Counted from the stretch's first letter, positions 44,353 through 56,180 are shown. The stretch: DNA of 64,000 nt from Euonymus europaeus (GCA_963580455.1 OY756967.1:16352022-16416021); one strand, 5' to 3'. Program-made: numbers and translations. The notes: generated by a model from the sequence alone, not told the origin.

Positions 44353-45778
44353 ATTCTAACATTCATCTCGCCTCATTTTCCTCTCTCAATGTCAATCAAA
44401 TATCCCGTAAATGCTTAAACATATGGTCGGTAAATATCGCAGGACACCTCGTTTGGAAGAAGTAAATAAACAGCATTCTAAAACATGCATGCCCAGTAGA
44501 ATAATTGCTTACTTCACAAATGACATATGGCTGGCGTCATTTTTCTCAGAATTTCACATAAAATTGCAACACTAAATTGAAATTAGGGTCACCTTGGGTT
44601 GGGTGATTGGTTCTGTTTTTTCTGGTTCTCTGCCATTTTATTCTTCTGCTTTTGGATTTGTGAGATTTCCCTCTAAATGGGTCCCCTAAAAGAAAAGAAA
44701 AGAAAAAATAAATGGTGATTTAAATTAACCTTTTGATTCCCAGGGACCTTCTTCTCTACTAATGGGGGCCATTTTGCATCATCCCAGAATCTACTTTACC
44801 TGTTACAGAATATATTAAAGCAAATAATAAAACAAAGGAATAAGAGCTTCTAAATAAGTAGATCACTGCAATATAACTCTTTTCCTGTTTTTCAAACCAC
44901 TCTGCCCCACATTTCATTAACAATTTTATTCTGTTCTTTATTCCTCATTTTGAACATTTCATCATTGCTTTTGGATGCTGATCTTTGTTTTACGTTACCA
45001 AAATTAATAATTAATATCATATTTTCACTTTCACTTTCATTTTTAAAGCTATTTTCAGCCTAATCTTGTACAGAACAGTGAAGGGGGCGTTAAACCCTTG
45101 TTCGTCGATTAGAACCTGATTTTCTCTTCATCTAGGGGGTAGAGCAGCTTGGTAGCTCGTGAGGCTCATAACCTTGGGTTCAACACGGTGTTGTGGATGG
45201 AAAAGACGAAAAAGGGTCGAGACCTGAGTCAATTGATCGATCGATGAATTTGAGTTAATACTGATCAACCTTCTTTAATCTAATTAGCTAGGTCTAGTTG
45301 AATTGTGTTTCAGTCAGTTTGTTGCAATCCTTGTGGATTCAATTTTTGCATTTGAGGGACTAATGCTTATTGGACTGTCTTTTGGTATGCCACATAGATG
45401 TCATGTTGGGCAAACCTTACATTTGGATTATTTGAAGGACAAAAATGGCATCTTATGATAGTTGAGGGACGTAATTAGGCCGAAAATAGTTTAATGACGA
45501 CGTAAGTAAAATTAGGAGTTTAATTGAGGGGCGCAAATTACTATTTAGCCCTCGGAAAACATATATCTATCTATACATAGACACAATTTTGTAATATAAT
45601 ATTTAACTAGCTAGGACATGCTTATACTTTTGAATGTGTAATTTTTCCAACTTTTGGAGTATTGTCTTTAGTAGCTCGAAATAACCTTAATAGACACCCA
45701 TTTAGCTAGTGTCTCTTCTAGTGCACTTTTGGCCATTAAAAACTATTTGGGGCACTTAGCTTTTCTAACGTATCTTTG
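44353..45778. other. Intergenic region, no gene except a tRNA remnant
   Basis: AT-rich. 45134-45186 resembles an initiator tRNA (separate entry). No other gene recognised. Confidence 0.4.
45134..45186 (+). pseudogene. Remnant of a plastid-type initiator tRNA-Met (CAU)
   Basis: GGGGTAGAGCAGCTTGGTAG, then CTCGTGAGGCTCATAACC, follows the D arm and anticodon arm of chloroplast tRNA-fMet closely, with CAT at the anticodon position (about 45167-45169). The variable loop and the 5' half of the T arm are missing: CCTTG runs straight into GGTTCAA, and no 3' acceptor strand pairs with the start. This is a short plastid-derived insertion relic that cannot fold into a tRNA. Confidence 0.6.
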
Positions 45779-45986
45779 GTGGGGTAGGATCAAAGGGCCT
45801 GTCTACCGACCCGCACTCTCGGAATGCCGATAGAATGTAAATCGCAGGTTATGCGACACAACGACAGGAACCGCTGGGTGCATTCCGATAAATCAATCAA
45901 GAATGACCGAAACTGCGCCAAAGGTGTGCTTCGAACTCGAGACTCCACCGTACTAACTAATTACCGAAGGCCCCATTGGGTGAATG
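45779..45986 (-). mobile_element. SINE-like element with 13-bp target duplication
   Basis: 208 bp flanked by the perfect repeat TAACGTATCTTTG (45766-45778 and 45987-45999). On minus, near its start, TTCGGTAATTAGTTAGT resembles an A box and GAGTTCGAAGC a B box of a Pol III promoter, about 30 bp apart. The body is GC-richer than its surroundings and non-coding. The 3' end (minus) reads TCCTACCCCACC with no A tail, which is atypical; a non-autonomous element of another class cannot be excluded. Confidence 0.65.
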
Positions 45987-45999
45987 TAACGTATCTTTG

Positions 46000-48418
46000 A
46001 TCATGTATATATGGTAGTTGAGTATATCTTAATTTCTTTACCTTTGCACGCCTGAAAAGAAAAACTTTGTTTCCCAAACAAAGTGAATGTATGGCACTGC
46101 GAGCTAGAGCAATTGCTTTGGAGATCAATCATTTGGTTTTGATTCGAATGATCATGATAACCCTAGCTAGATCGAAACCCGAGAAATCGGAAGATCGATA
46201 TCTGTTGTTGTTGGCTTCCCTTTTCTCTTTTTCTTAGTTGTTCATGGATATATGTGGATTACAGACTTAAAGCAAACAACAATTCACTTTGGAATATATT
46301 TCCTTGCAAGACTTTTTATGTACAGACTCGGTCAGTCCTCTTTAATCGCTTTCACATTGCAAGAGTAGTATTGCTTGTAACTACCGTTTGCCATCCGCCA
46401 TAAAAGAAGTGTTAAATGTAATTTTCTTTGAAAGAAAAGAAAAGAAAAGAAAAGAAAAGTTACAGTACTGGTTTCAGATGGAATACATGCTGGTATAATT
46501 GCACCTTGTCAGCGAGTGAAGTTGATTGGTATGTGTAAGAGCGCTTCTTGTATCAGTATCCGTAAAATGATGCAAGTAATTAAAATGGAGACTCATAATC
46601 GGTTTGTTTGACGGAAAATCAATATTTTGAAAATATATAATCAATTAAAATTTATAATAAATTGACTCAAAATAAAAAGTCTTAAAATGAAAAGCAACTT
46701 CTCTTATCGCATGTCCTCCAAAAATTGTTTTCTGTAACATTTGTTGCTGACGAATTTGTTGATTAATGTAATCGCACATTTTAGTTTAAACTAGAATTGT
46801 ATATGTTAAATATAATACTGCACATCTATATCTATATTTATATATATGTGACATATAATACACTTTTTGTTCCATTTACAATGGAACCCAAAGAAATTTT
46901 TTTAGTTTTAATTAAATTGCACCTCTTATGATAATGAATATAATATATACAAAAGAAAATAAACTAGTTAAAAAACTAAGTTTTCTCTTACCATGATCTT
47001 AAATAATATATGTATATACACACATTATATCATGACAAGGAAAATAAATCATTTTGTACCTCAAATTTATGTTTTTTTTCCTTTTCTGAAACAAATAGAA
47101 AATATTAGCAAAAGTTTTGTCCAAACACTATAAATTAATTATTTTTCCAAGATAAATTTTTCGTTGAGATAAATTTTTCATGAGATGTTGGTTTTCCTTC
47201 AAACAGACGGAGCATCAAAACATCAAATTTTACAACATAAGGATCTGCACATCAAAATCGGCCATGAATATGAAAAATAGAGACTTTGCCACTATAGTTT
47301 CTATATACTTAGCTTCTAGATATTCACTATTGCAATCTCTAAACATAAATTATAGACTAATATTAAAATATATTCCCTTCTCTCTAAGAAGGGATTACTG
47401 CGACATTCTATTTTTTTTTAAAGTAAATAAATAATATTTTAATGTTGTAGAAATTTATGATAATTAAATTGATCAAATTATTGAATAATGAGTGTGTAAA
47501 TTGAATAAAATTGATATTTAACTCTTATTGGAGTGAAGGAATGCTTTCTGTGATATTGCCATGTGTTGCTAACCGATGCGAAGAAATAGGCCCTGTCGAC
47601 AGTGAACCTCAAACTCAGGGCCAGAGATTCCCCTGTCACTGGATAACCTTGCATATGTGCTTGCTTTTTTAGGGTTATGTTTACACACAAAAAAAGAATT
47701 TTATACAGTTGAATTCCATTTCTATAAGAACACTCCATCTGAGTTACTTTTCCTCTACTACTTTCTAAAGAGAAAAATAAGGTAATGTTGGGCCCTAAAA
47801 TCCAAGGTTAGATTCTTTGATTCCTTCTTCCATGCATACAACAAAAGGAATCTGCCAACCACACCATTCCCCCCTCCTTCTTCAATAAAGAAAAGGTGAA
47901 GAACAATTTTCTTTCCTTCTTTTATTGAATCTTTTTTCAAACGAACCATTTGGGTTTTCCTTTCAATCATCAAGAAAGAAATATCCATCCATTTTTTCTC
48001 TTTATTTTTTTTTCAAACCATTATTCATCATGGTGGGGCTACCCTAACTAAGCAGGGGAATCAAACAAGGGAAGAGAGAGAAAGAGAGAAAAGAACAAAC
48101 CACACTCTTTTTCTCCCCTTTTGAGACCCCAAAATTGGAGTGTGTTTTTTTATTTCTCTCTGTGTTTTGCTGCATCAGAGATTCTCTCCACCCCATTCAA
48201 GTCAAAGAAGAAAGAAGAAAAAGTCTTGAAAATGAAAAAGAAAAGTTAGTATGAAATGGAAGATAGAGAGAAAGGAAGAGTCACAGCTCATGAGCATATA
48301 TTCCCCTTCTGATGTAACTCCCACTCATGCTATATTTCCAGATATGGAGTGAGAAGAACATAGTTATTATTTTTTTTTATAAAGACCATCACCTTCTTCC
48401 AAAAACTGTCTACCAAAT
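46000..48418. other. Intergenic region and PHL8 promoter
   Basis: No gene. (AAAAG)n repeats at 46431-46458. From 47900 the plus strand becomes CT- and GA-rich (GGGAAGAGAGAGAAAGAGAG near 48070), the likely 5' untranslated region and core promoter of the MYB-CC gene. Short minus frames at 47478-47988 have no domain. Confidence 0.5.
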
Positions 48419-49770
48419 ATGCAGACTCAAAACATGAACTTGGTATTGTCCACTGACGCAAAGCCTAGGCTCAAGTGGACTCCAGAACTTCACCAGAAAT
48501 TTGTTGAAGCAGTGAACCAGCTCGGTGGCGCAGACAGTTGAGTATAAACCTTAATACCTTCTAAACAAATTCATTGATTGAGTTTGGAATTCAGAATATG
48601 AATGTTTTGTGTTTGTGTTTTATGCAGAAGTAACACCAAAGAGTCTGATGAGAGTTATGGGGATTCATGGACTTACCTTGTACCACTTGAAGAGTCATTT
48701 GCAGAAATACAGACTGGGAAAAAGTCTACCTTCAGAAACAAGCTTTGACACTGACCAGGAAGGTGACTTCTGTGAAACAAATCAAGTGATCATTCATTTT
48801 CCCTTTCATGGCTTTGTGGGAGATCTTCATAAATTTCATGTTTAATTATTGCAGAGTGCAGATATATACAGAATACCGATACCCCTTTGAGAGGAAGTGT
48901 CGACGATGGAACACAGAGTCCGGTTAATGAGTAATAGTTACAAATATATCCTATTTATATATCTGATGTAAATTGAACAGATGGACATGAAACAAGATCG
49001 TGTACTTACTGAGTTTTGTGTATCAGAAGCTTGCAGATTTCGCAGACTCTACAGCTTCAAATGGAAGTGCAGAGAAAACTTCATGAACAGATTGAGGTCG
49101 GATTGAGGAACTATGACTTGCATTGCAATTCCTGTACATTGATCAAATAATTAAGGAACAATGTTTATGGATTTAATTTCAGGTACAGAGACATTTGCAG
49201 CTGAGAATTGAAGCTCAAGGAAAGTACTTACAATCAGTATTGAAGAAAGCACAGCAAACACTCGCCGGGTATGGTTCTTCAACTATCGGTTTGGAACTTG
49301 CGAAAGCTGAACTCTCTCAATTAGCGTCGATGGCAAGTTCTTCTATCTCAGAATTAACAGAATCAGGAGGTTTGATGCCAAAACACAACCCGGAGAGGAA
49401 ACAAATGAGAGACGCAATTTGTTCTGTTGAAAGCTCTTTGACATCATCTGAAAGCTCCGGGAGAAATGAAGACAAGGAACGGAAGAACAATAGTGGCGAG
49501 ACCCTTAAGTTTGCTATGGCTTCTATTGAACTTCCATCAGCAGAAGAAACAAGCAATCGATCTGACGGAAGGAAGAGAAATGTAAGCACCATTTCTGGTG
49601 GTATTTATGTTGAACAACCACTTGCTAAAAGGTCATCAACACATTTGAACAAATCTGGGGTTTTCCGCACAATTGACCTAAATAGCCATTACCAGCATGA
49701 TACCGAGTCAGGTTCAAAAGCAGTGGACCTAAACTGCCAGGATATTGAACAGTCTAATGGGCACTATTAG
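48419..49770 (+). CDS. PHL8: MYB-CC (GARP) transcription factor, PHL8-like
   Basis: Five exons: 48419-48536, 48628-48762, 48855-48930, 49027-49096, 49183-49770; all GT-AG, 328 residues. The GARP/MYB domain (residues about 15-68) reads KPRLKWTPELHQKFVEAVNQLGG, then TPKSLMRVMGIHGLTLYHLKSHLQKYRLGKS. A coiled-coil MYB-CC (LHEQIE) motif spans the last splice: QLQMEVQRKLHEQIE|VQRHLQLRIEAQGKYLQ. Splicing restores both motifs, which confirms the exons. The start NMNLVLSTDAKPRLKW and later QQTLAGY and SVESSLTSSE point to PHL8, in the family of phosphate-starvation regulators that bind GNATATNC (P1BS) as dimers. Nuclear. A T2 RNase with a P1BS site lies 13.6 kb away. Subgroup from memory. Confidence 0.92.
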
Positions 49771-50317
49771 TGTCTGGGGATGTTTATACTGAGTGGGGGT
49801 TTTAGTAATACAGTGTATCAAGCAAGCTTATTACTTGGAGCAAATCCTTTGTGTATAAACTATGTATATTTATTTGTTTATATATATGGATTCTCAAGGT
49901 TACTTGAAAGAACCTGCAAATCCTGAAGTTATTTAGCCAAGAAATAGATTTTCATACACTTTGATCATGACTGCATCTGTAAAAGAATGCAACATAATCG
50001 TATATCAGTGAAATAGTCTCTCCAGCATAATCATTCTAATCTTCACTCTCGTCATAATCACCTGACTGTACTATCTTTACACTTATTTTACCCAGGAAAA
50101 AGAAAGGAAAGAGAGAAGGAAAACGAAGCAATCGGCGTGAGAAGAAATCATAATGGCAGCAAAATAATCATGCAACTAACAGCTTAATGGAATGTATCAT
50201 TGGCAGCACTAGTAAACAATATAAATATATAGGACCAACCATCCATAGATATTTAATTATTTATGCATGCTTTTCCCTCTTCTTCAGCAACATAAATGAG
50301 AATTAGTAAGAAGAGGC
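49771..50317. other. Spacer between the PHL8-like and GMC genes
   Basis: About 550 bp holding the presumed 3' end of the MYB-CC gene (TTGTATATAAACTATG near 49850) and the promoter of the next gene. No other feature. Confidence 0.5.
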
Positions 50318-52114
50318 ATGGAACTTGCACAAATTATGGACGGCTTTGTGCTGCTCCTGACATTTATCTTATCACTCCCTAAGTTGTCTGTGTGTTTACC
50401 TACAGCTTCATCTCCTCCAGGTATGCTCCTTAACTAAACTAATGTTCCCTTTAGCATGACATTGTTTTGTTATGTTCTTGATTCTGATATCTTCAATATT
50501 TTCTCACTATGCAGAAAGAAACCTCCCCTTTATGACCTCAGATGTCAGACAGGTATCAGGTAAGTCCTTTGATTACATTGTGGTTGGGGGAGGCACGACG
50601 GGATGCTCTCTAGCAGCAACATTGTCTGAGAGATTCTCAGTGCTGTTGGTAGAACGTGGAGGCTCACCTTACGGAAATCGCTTGGTAGAGGATAAGAAAT
50701 ACTATGGTTTCTCATTAATACAAACTGATGAATTTACATCAGTAGCTCAAGCCTTCATCTCTAAAGATGGGGTTCGCAACCACAGAGGCCGAGTTCTCGG
50801 AGGATCGAGTGCTATCAACGGGGGTTTCTACAGCAGAGCCAGCAAGAATTTTGTTGAGAGAGCTGGTTGGGAAGAAGATTTAGTAATGGAGGCCTATGGC
50901 TGGGTGGAATCTAAAATTGTATTCAAGCCTGAGTTAACCTTATGGCAGTCTGTTGTCCAATTTAGTTTTCTAGAAGCAGGAATTCTACCATATAATGGTT
51001 TCGACTTAGAACACGTTGAGGGAACAAAAATCAGTGGCAGTGTGTTTGATGATTGTGGGAAGAGACACACATCAGCCGATCTTCTTGAGGCAGGAAACCC
51101 AAAAAACATCACAGTTCTTCTAAATGCAACTGTGAAAAATGTAATAATTCACAGAAATGGTAAGCACATACTTATTACCTTGAAAACATATGACGAATAA
51201 TTAATAACGATAATAATCCAACACATTGTTTCTTGAAGCTGATTGGAGTCCCCTTCAATGATGCAGGCATAAATGAGAGCAGGGTTCATGGAATAAAGTT
51301 CATCAAGAGCGACGGGAGCATAGGAAAAAGTCACAAAGCTTACCTCAACAGACCAAATAATTCAATCTCCAGGGGCGACATAATTCTGTCAGCAGGGGCG
51401 CTAGGTAGTCCCCAAATTCTATTACTCAGCGGCATTGGACCTCTTAAACACCTAAAGAACTTCAATATCCCAGTCAAAGTAGAATTGGAAGGAGTTGGTC
51501 AAGGGATGATAGACAATCCCAGCATCGCCCTCTTGGTTGACACAAAGCCACAAAAACAGTATCCAGATACACCTCAAGTTGTGGGCATTACAAAAGGCTT
51601 TAAATTCATAATCGAAGCAGGGGTTATACCCATAAGCTTCAACGCGACGAGGATGCCAATCGCTATCAAAATGGCATTTCCAGCATCAATAGGGAAGCTT
51701 GAATTGAACAGCACAGACCCAAGACAAAACCCTTCAGTTGAATTTAACTATCTATCAAACAAACAAGACTTGGACCAATGTGTGGAGATGGCACAATTGG
51801 TTGGGCGAGTTGCAAGGTCAGAATCAGTTTCTTTTTTCTTAGGGAATGAACCCAAAAATAATTTGATGGCTAAGAGTGAAGAGGAGCTAAAGTGGTTCTG
51901 CAAGAAGAATGTGGGGACATTTTATCACTACCATGGTGGTTGTGCAGTTGGATCAGTTGTTGACAAAGATTACAAGGTGTATGGTATCAAGGGGCTCAGA
52001 GTAATTGATGGTTCAACTTTGAAGGAATCACCAGGGACGAATCCAATGGCTACCCTCATGATGCTTGGGAGGTATCAAGGTATTAAAATTCTCAGTGAGA
52101 GGAAGGATGTCTGA
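50318..52114 (+). CDS. GMC oxidoreductase, (R)-mandelonitrile lyase-like
   Basis: Three exons: 50318-50420, 50515-51159, 51267-52114, phase-1 joins, 531 residues. A signal peptide (MELAQIMDGFVLLLTFILSL..) targets the secretory path. The FAD-binding fold is DYIVVGGGTTGCSLAATLS (residues about 51-70), with the two GMC signatures RGRVLGGSSAINGGFYSRA and GALGSPQILLLSGIGP. The C-terminus has YHYHGGCAVGSVVD and GLRVIDGSTLKESPGTNPMATLMMLGR. The H of YHYHGG is the conserved catalytic base, and the second position is N (PGTNP), as in Rosaceae mandelonitrile lyases and relatives. Those enzymes split cyanohydrins; plain homologues may act as oxidases or in cuticle formation (HOTHEAD group), so the substrate is undetermined. 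Confidence 0.92.
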
Positions 52115-52397
52115 GTAGCAATACTAGCAGTACGATGTATTTGTCTACTTTTATAACAGTAATTTCCCACTTTCTTCTCTCATTGTCTGCTTTCTATTAA
52201 TTTGATGTAATTGCTTCTAACCCTACTCTCACTCAGTGAATTGGTCCAATCCAGGCTATGAATGTCGCACACAAATTCACAAAAAAGGGAGTCTTGAAAA
52301 TATAATTTTATTTATCAAACAATTACTGCAAACACAATATCCTCCTGTACTTGTCATTCTTAAGAAAAAGTCCTAGAAAAAATTTCTTACAGAAAAC

Positions 52398-53051
52398 TTA
52401 ACCATCCAAATCATGGTCTGGTCTTGGACTAGCAGCGTCATCACTGGAATCAGCTGAGGTAGTTTGATTTTCATCTCCAGTACTCCTACTACTGCGATTG
52501 AAGGCAAAGCTGAGCCAAATTTCCTCAGACCTACTCCTCACCCTCCCTCCTCCTTCTTCATCATCTTTCTTTATCTCACCAACAGGCATCTGATACCTAC
52601 AAACAGGGCAAGACCCGTGAAGCCTAAGCCACTTCTCTATACAGTCTGAGTGAAACCTATGCTTACAAGGCATCTCTTTGACCACCATATCAACACCACC
52701 AGATCTCCAATTCTCCAAGCAAATCACGCAATCACCATCCTCATCTTCAATTCTACTAAAATCCACACTTGGCATCGCATCTATGGACGCTTTCGAGGCC
52801 GGGGGCAGCCCGTTCTTGGATCCCATCATGTCTACCAGTGAATCACCCTCAATTACCACCATGCTCTGCATCACCGGATCCACCAGGACTATTCTTCGAG
52901 TGTCCGCTTGCGGTGCTTCCTGTGTGTAGCTCGCAAATCCTAAAATTAAAGGTAGTAACGAGGACAGGTCTCTGTCCCTCAATAATCTGTCTAAGGCAGC
53001 AGAAAAGTCAGGGGACTCTGTCTCGGACGCCATGATTATTGAAGAACACAA
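52398..53051 (-). CDS. RING-H2 E3 ubiquitin ligase, MPSR1-type
   Basis: Intronless; 217 residues from 53051, or 210 from the ATG at 53030 (MASETESPDFS), which I prefer because related proteins start MASET. The RING-H2 finger (about residues 108-150) is C-x2-C...C-x-H-x2-H..C..CPVC: CVICLENW, MPCKHRFHSDCIEKWL, HGSCPVCR. Before it comes PPASKASIDAMPSVDF, a conserved approach to the RING in this cytosolic family. The C-terminus is acidic and serine-rich. The Arabidopsis relative MPSR1 degrades misfolded proteins under proteotoxic stress. Its start faces right and its 3' end is 283 bp from that of the GMC gene, in tail-to-tail arrangement. Family firm; orthology inferred. Confidence 0.9.
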   Translation of the reverse strand: MCSSIIMASETESPDFSAALDRLLRDRDLSSLLPLILGFASYTQEAPQADTRRIVLVDPVMQSMVVIEGDSLVDMMGSKNGLPPASKASIDAMPSVDFSRIEDEDGDCVICLENWRSGGVDMVVKEMPCKHRFHSDCIEKWLRLHGSCPVCRYQMPVGEIKKDDEEGGGRVRSRSEEIWLSFAFNRSSRSTGDENQTTSADSSDDAASPRPDHDLDG

Positions 53052-55123
53052 ATTTGAGAGAGAGAGAGACTGAAGAAGAAATGGAGAATGAAAAGATAAT
53101 AAAATTAAAAAAAAAAATTGAATTTTCGCAGAGAATTATATAATGGGAGCATACAGGGAGTCCAGAAGCTTGTGGAAACATCTAGAGATGGATAAGTCCA
53201 CCTAACCTACTCGGGTGTTTTTTTTTTTTAATTTTTTTTAATTTGATGTCTATCCTCTTCAATTATGAAGATATTTTCGGACACGCAGTATTCTATGAGC
53301 CCCATCACCCCATTATTGGCCATCAAATCCAACTGTTATATCGAATCCAACTTTTAGAAATATCAATGCATGTTAGCTGCCCAAAATCCCTCCCACAGAT
53401 AATAGAAGATTCATATTTAAAAGGTACACTTCCATAAATTGTATTCATAAGCTTCATCAAATTAAAAAAAATATTTTATAAAAGATAAAATTTTAGTTTA
53501 TTAACATAAATATCCACATGTTCTCAGATTCTCAACCACTAATAATGACCGGGGTTGGTCATGGTACTCTAACGCTTTTATTTTGTGAGTCAACAGCCTT
53601 GATCGGTAGTCAGACTGCGATAATCCACCTTGCTCAAGAATCTGTTTCATATGTTCTTTTTTTATGTATCTTTTTTATTATATCGTTTTTGTTGGATTTG
53701 TTTTATTATATCTTTTTCAATACTGAAACATGAGAATTTCATTTGGTAATATTGCTACAATGAAAGTTAAAACACAAAAATTTCATTTAAACATATATAA
53801 TAGCATGAGATCCAAAACATACACAACATCATCAAAACATACATAATAATCCAAATCTGAAAAATTAGATCTAGAAATCATAACGATTATCATCAGTTTT
53901 AGCTGATCGAGTTCCAAATATGATGCGCCTTGCTATGTGAAGTTGATTGGTGGTGTTGATGGTCGCCATCGTTGGCCGTATTGACTGGATTGAGCTCTTT
54001 TTCAAATAGTGGCCGTGATTTCACGAAATTTTTCTTGTGAATCAAGTGATAATTGATGGTCGGTGATGACTGAGCTTTGGTCGGACTGATCTAGAGCTTT
54101 ATTTTGGTGGTTTGTTCATCGAAAATGATGGCCGAACGACCAATTTCTGGTGGTGGACGTTAAGAAAGAAGAAGTAGAAGAAAGAATGATATTTTGATAA
54201 GTTTACAAGAGTTGACTTTTTATTTTTACTTGTCTTCATTGGAATACAACTTTTAATTACTGCCTTTATGGGTAAAAGACACTACTTAAAAAAAAGGGTT
54301 TAATGCTTGATATGTGTCTCAAAATTATTCTTGTATATCAATATAGACATCACTAAAAATGGTATACCAATAGGTACTTGGATCCCTAAACTTTATAACA
54401 CTAAGGACTCTTTTAATTTAAATGAAATTTTAATCACCAAATTATCCTTATTTTAAGAATTATGTTAATTTTATAAACTAAATATATTTATTTTAAGAGT
54501 TGTATACCAATCTGTCCTCTCTCCCCTTTCTTTTGATCCTCTATGTGTGTGGATTGCTCATTAATCTATTAATGCTCTTCCTTTTATAAGGAATATAATG
54601 TTAATGTCTCCAACCCAAGCACCCCAACAGTCAGAGAAAATAAGAGGAGCATATTTACTCCCTGAGTTCATTGGATGCTCTAAAAGGGCGGGCTATCACC
54701 TAAGACTAAACCACCACACCCCCAACCCCACCTACACCTAACAACTAGTACATGCGAGTCTAGGATTACCAGAAATTCACCATCAAATATTAACTGACTA
54801 GGGCTTATTACGAGAGGAGTAAAATTTGGCAATTAATAATTATGTCGCCACTTTTGAACGTAACCTAAGACTTCTAACAAACGGTTCGTTCGATTTTACT
54901 TGATCATGAACTCCTCACTCCAATCGAGTTGAGTTAAAATCCTCACTCCTCATTCTTCATGTGATAAGCATTCATCGCCTCTCTTCTGTGGTTCATCGTT
55001 GCCATCACTTCTTCTCTAGTGTTAGATACTTGACAAAGCTTTATCACATGGGCTGTTACAAATCATTTACTTGGGTTTTTTTATTTATTAATAGGCCTGT
55101 TATTTCATTCTTTAGTTTTTTAA
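53052..55123. other. Intergenic region, no gene recognised
   Basis: AT-rich. A GA tract and TATA-like sequence near 53060-53150 fit the promoter of the RING gene. A plus-strand patch at 53880-54180 is GC-richer but has stops in all frames. No gene found. Confidence 0.4.
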
Positions 55124-55541
55124 GTTTAGTTCTTCTAGTCGTAATATGTTATTCTTACTAAGTTAAAGATTGTCATCAAAAGAGATTAATTCGGTACTAA
55201 TATTACGTGTCGTTGCTACGATCAATGGATCAACATAATTGAGTGAGGAATCAACCATAGAATTGGATTTGATATTGAATGCTTGACCTTTATAACTTTT
55301 AATAGGATTGCTTGGTAAGGTTATGCCCTAGGGCTTTTTACCAACGTTGATTGTTTAGTCGTGAATTATTGTCCGTTTGCCTTTGTTTAAGAACCAAATA
55401 CATTCCTTTTGTTTTAATTGTCGCTTGTTTTAATAGTTAATTACATCATTTTACTGAACTTGTCTATGTGGGATTGACCTCGTATTTAAACCTTTTGTGC
55501 TACAATAGTAGATTTGTGCATTTGCCAGTATTTTAACATCA
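55124..55541 (+). mobile_element. 5' LTR (truncated) of a reduced Athila-type element
   Basis: Closely parallels the last ~350 bp of the LTR at 60509-61657 (both contain TTAGTTCTTCTAGTCGTAAT, ATTATTGTCCGTTTGCCTTT and TTTTAACATCA). It ends at 55541, followed within 8 bp by a primer-binding site. The LTR's first ~800 bp are missing, and the copy also has a ~50-bp insertion absent from the other LTR. Confidence 0.75.
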
Positions 55542-55548
55542 AGTTTTT

Positions 55549-55566
55549 TGGCGCCGTTGCCGGGGA
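55549..55566 (+). other. Athila-type primer-binding site
   Basis: TGGCGCCGTTGCCGGGGA, the well-known site of Athila-lineage Gypsy elements (tRNA-Asp type), 7 bp after the LTR end. Confidence 0.85.
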
Positions 55567-55620
55567 CTTGTTTAAGTCTTAATTTGTGCTTAACTTTCAT
55601 CCTTTGATTTTAGGTTGTAT

Positions 55621-55780
55621 GTGTAACGACCCACCCCAGTCGTTACTGGTTGGCCGGGCCCATGGACCACTTACCCCAACCCCTCTCCTATCGCACAAGT
55701 GGATCGTTGAAGATGGGACTCGAACTACCCACCTTCCTTTAACATAGGGACCGCGTCCAGCTATGTCACCAACTAAGCCA
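55621..55780 (-). mobile_element. tRNA-derived SINE-like unit, copy 1
   Basis: On minus: A box TGGCTTAGTTGG at the inner end, B box GTTCGAGTCC about 60 bp later, then a GC-rich body (CCCATGGGCCCGGCCAACC) that stops at TAACGAC. It is the reverse complement of the following copy, joined head to head. Confidence 0.65.
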
Positions 55781-55824
55781 TGGCTTAGTTGGTGACATAG
55801 CTGGACGCGGTCCCTATGTTAAAG
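55737..55824. repeat. 88-bp perfect palindrome at the SINE-like junction
   Basis: 44-bp arms with no spacer, centred between 55780 and 55781 (CCATGG at the centre). The arms each carry an A box and run to CTTTAACATAGGG / CCCTATGTTAAAG. It can extrude a long hairpin or produce a hairpin transcript. Confidence 0.9.
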
Positions 55825-56090
55825 AGAGGCATGGCTTAGTTGGTGACATAGCTGGACGCGGTCCCTATGTTAAAGGGAGGCATGGCTTACTTGGTGACAT
55901 AGCTGGACGCGGTCCCTATGTTAAAGGGAGGCATGGCTTAGTTGGTGACATAGCTAGACGCGGTCCCTATGTTAAAGGGAGGTGGGTAGTTCAGCTGGAC
56001 GCGGTCCCTATGTTAAAGGGAGGCATGGCTTAGTTGGTGACATAGCTAGACGCGGTCCCTATGTTAAAGGGAGGTGGGTAGTTCGAGTCC
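55779..56090 (+). repeat. 51-bp tandem units of the SINE-like A-box region
   Basis: Full units begin at 55779, 55830, 55881 and 55932 (exact 51-bp steps), followed by a partial unit and another full unit. Each carries CATGGCTTAGTTGGTGACAT and GACGCGGTCCCTATGTTAAA. Small differences (AGAGAGG/AGGGAGG, CTGG/CTAG) distinguish copies. Only the last unit leads into a complete B box and body; an intermediate unit continues into TGGGTAGTTC and then restarts. Confidence 0.9.
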
Positions 56091-56180
56091 CATCTTCAAC
56101 AACCCACTTGTGCGACAGGAGAGGGGTTGGGGGGTAATGGTCCATGGGCCCGGCCAACCAGTAACGACTTGGGTGGATCG
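55781..56180 (+). mobile_element. tRNA-derived SINE-like unit, copy 2 (expanded)
   Basis: Plus strand: repeated A-box units, then TGGGTAGTTCGAGTCCCATC (B box) at about 56075-56090, then the GC-rich body GGGCCCGGCCAACCAGTAAC. It mirrors copy 1 except for the tandem expansion. Confidence 0.65.

Noticed and set aside
45134..45186. Functional tRNA gene
   Set aside because: T arm and 3' acceptor strand are missing and do not pair, so it cannot fold into a complete tRNA.
52464..53035. Plus-strand frames opposite the RING gene
   Set aside because: Shadows of the minus-strand E3 ligase, which has an intact RING-H2 motif.
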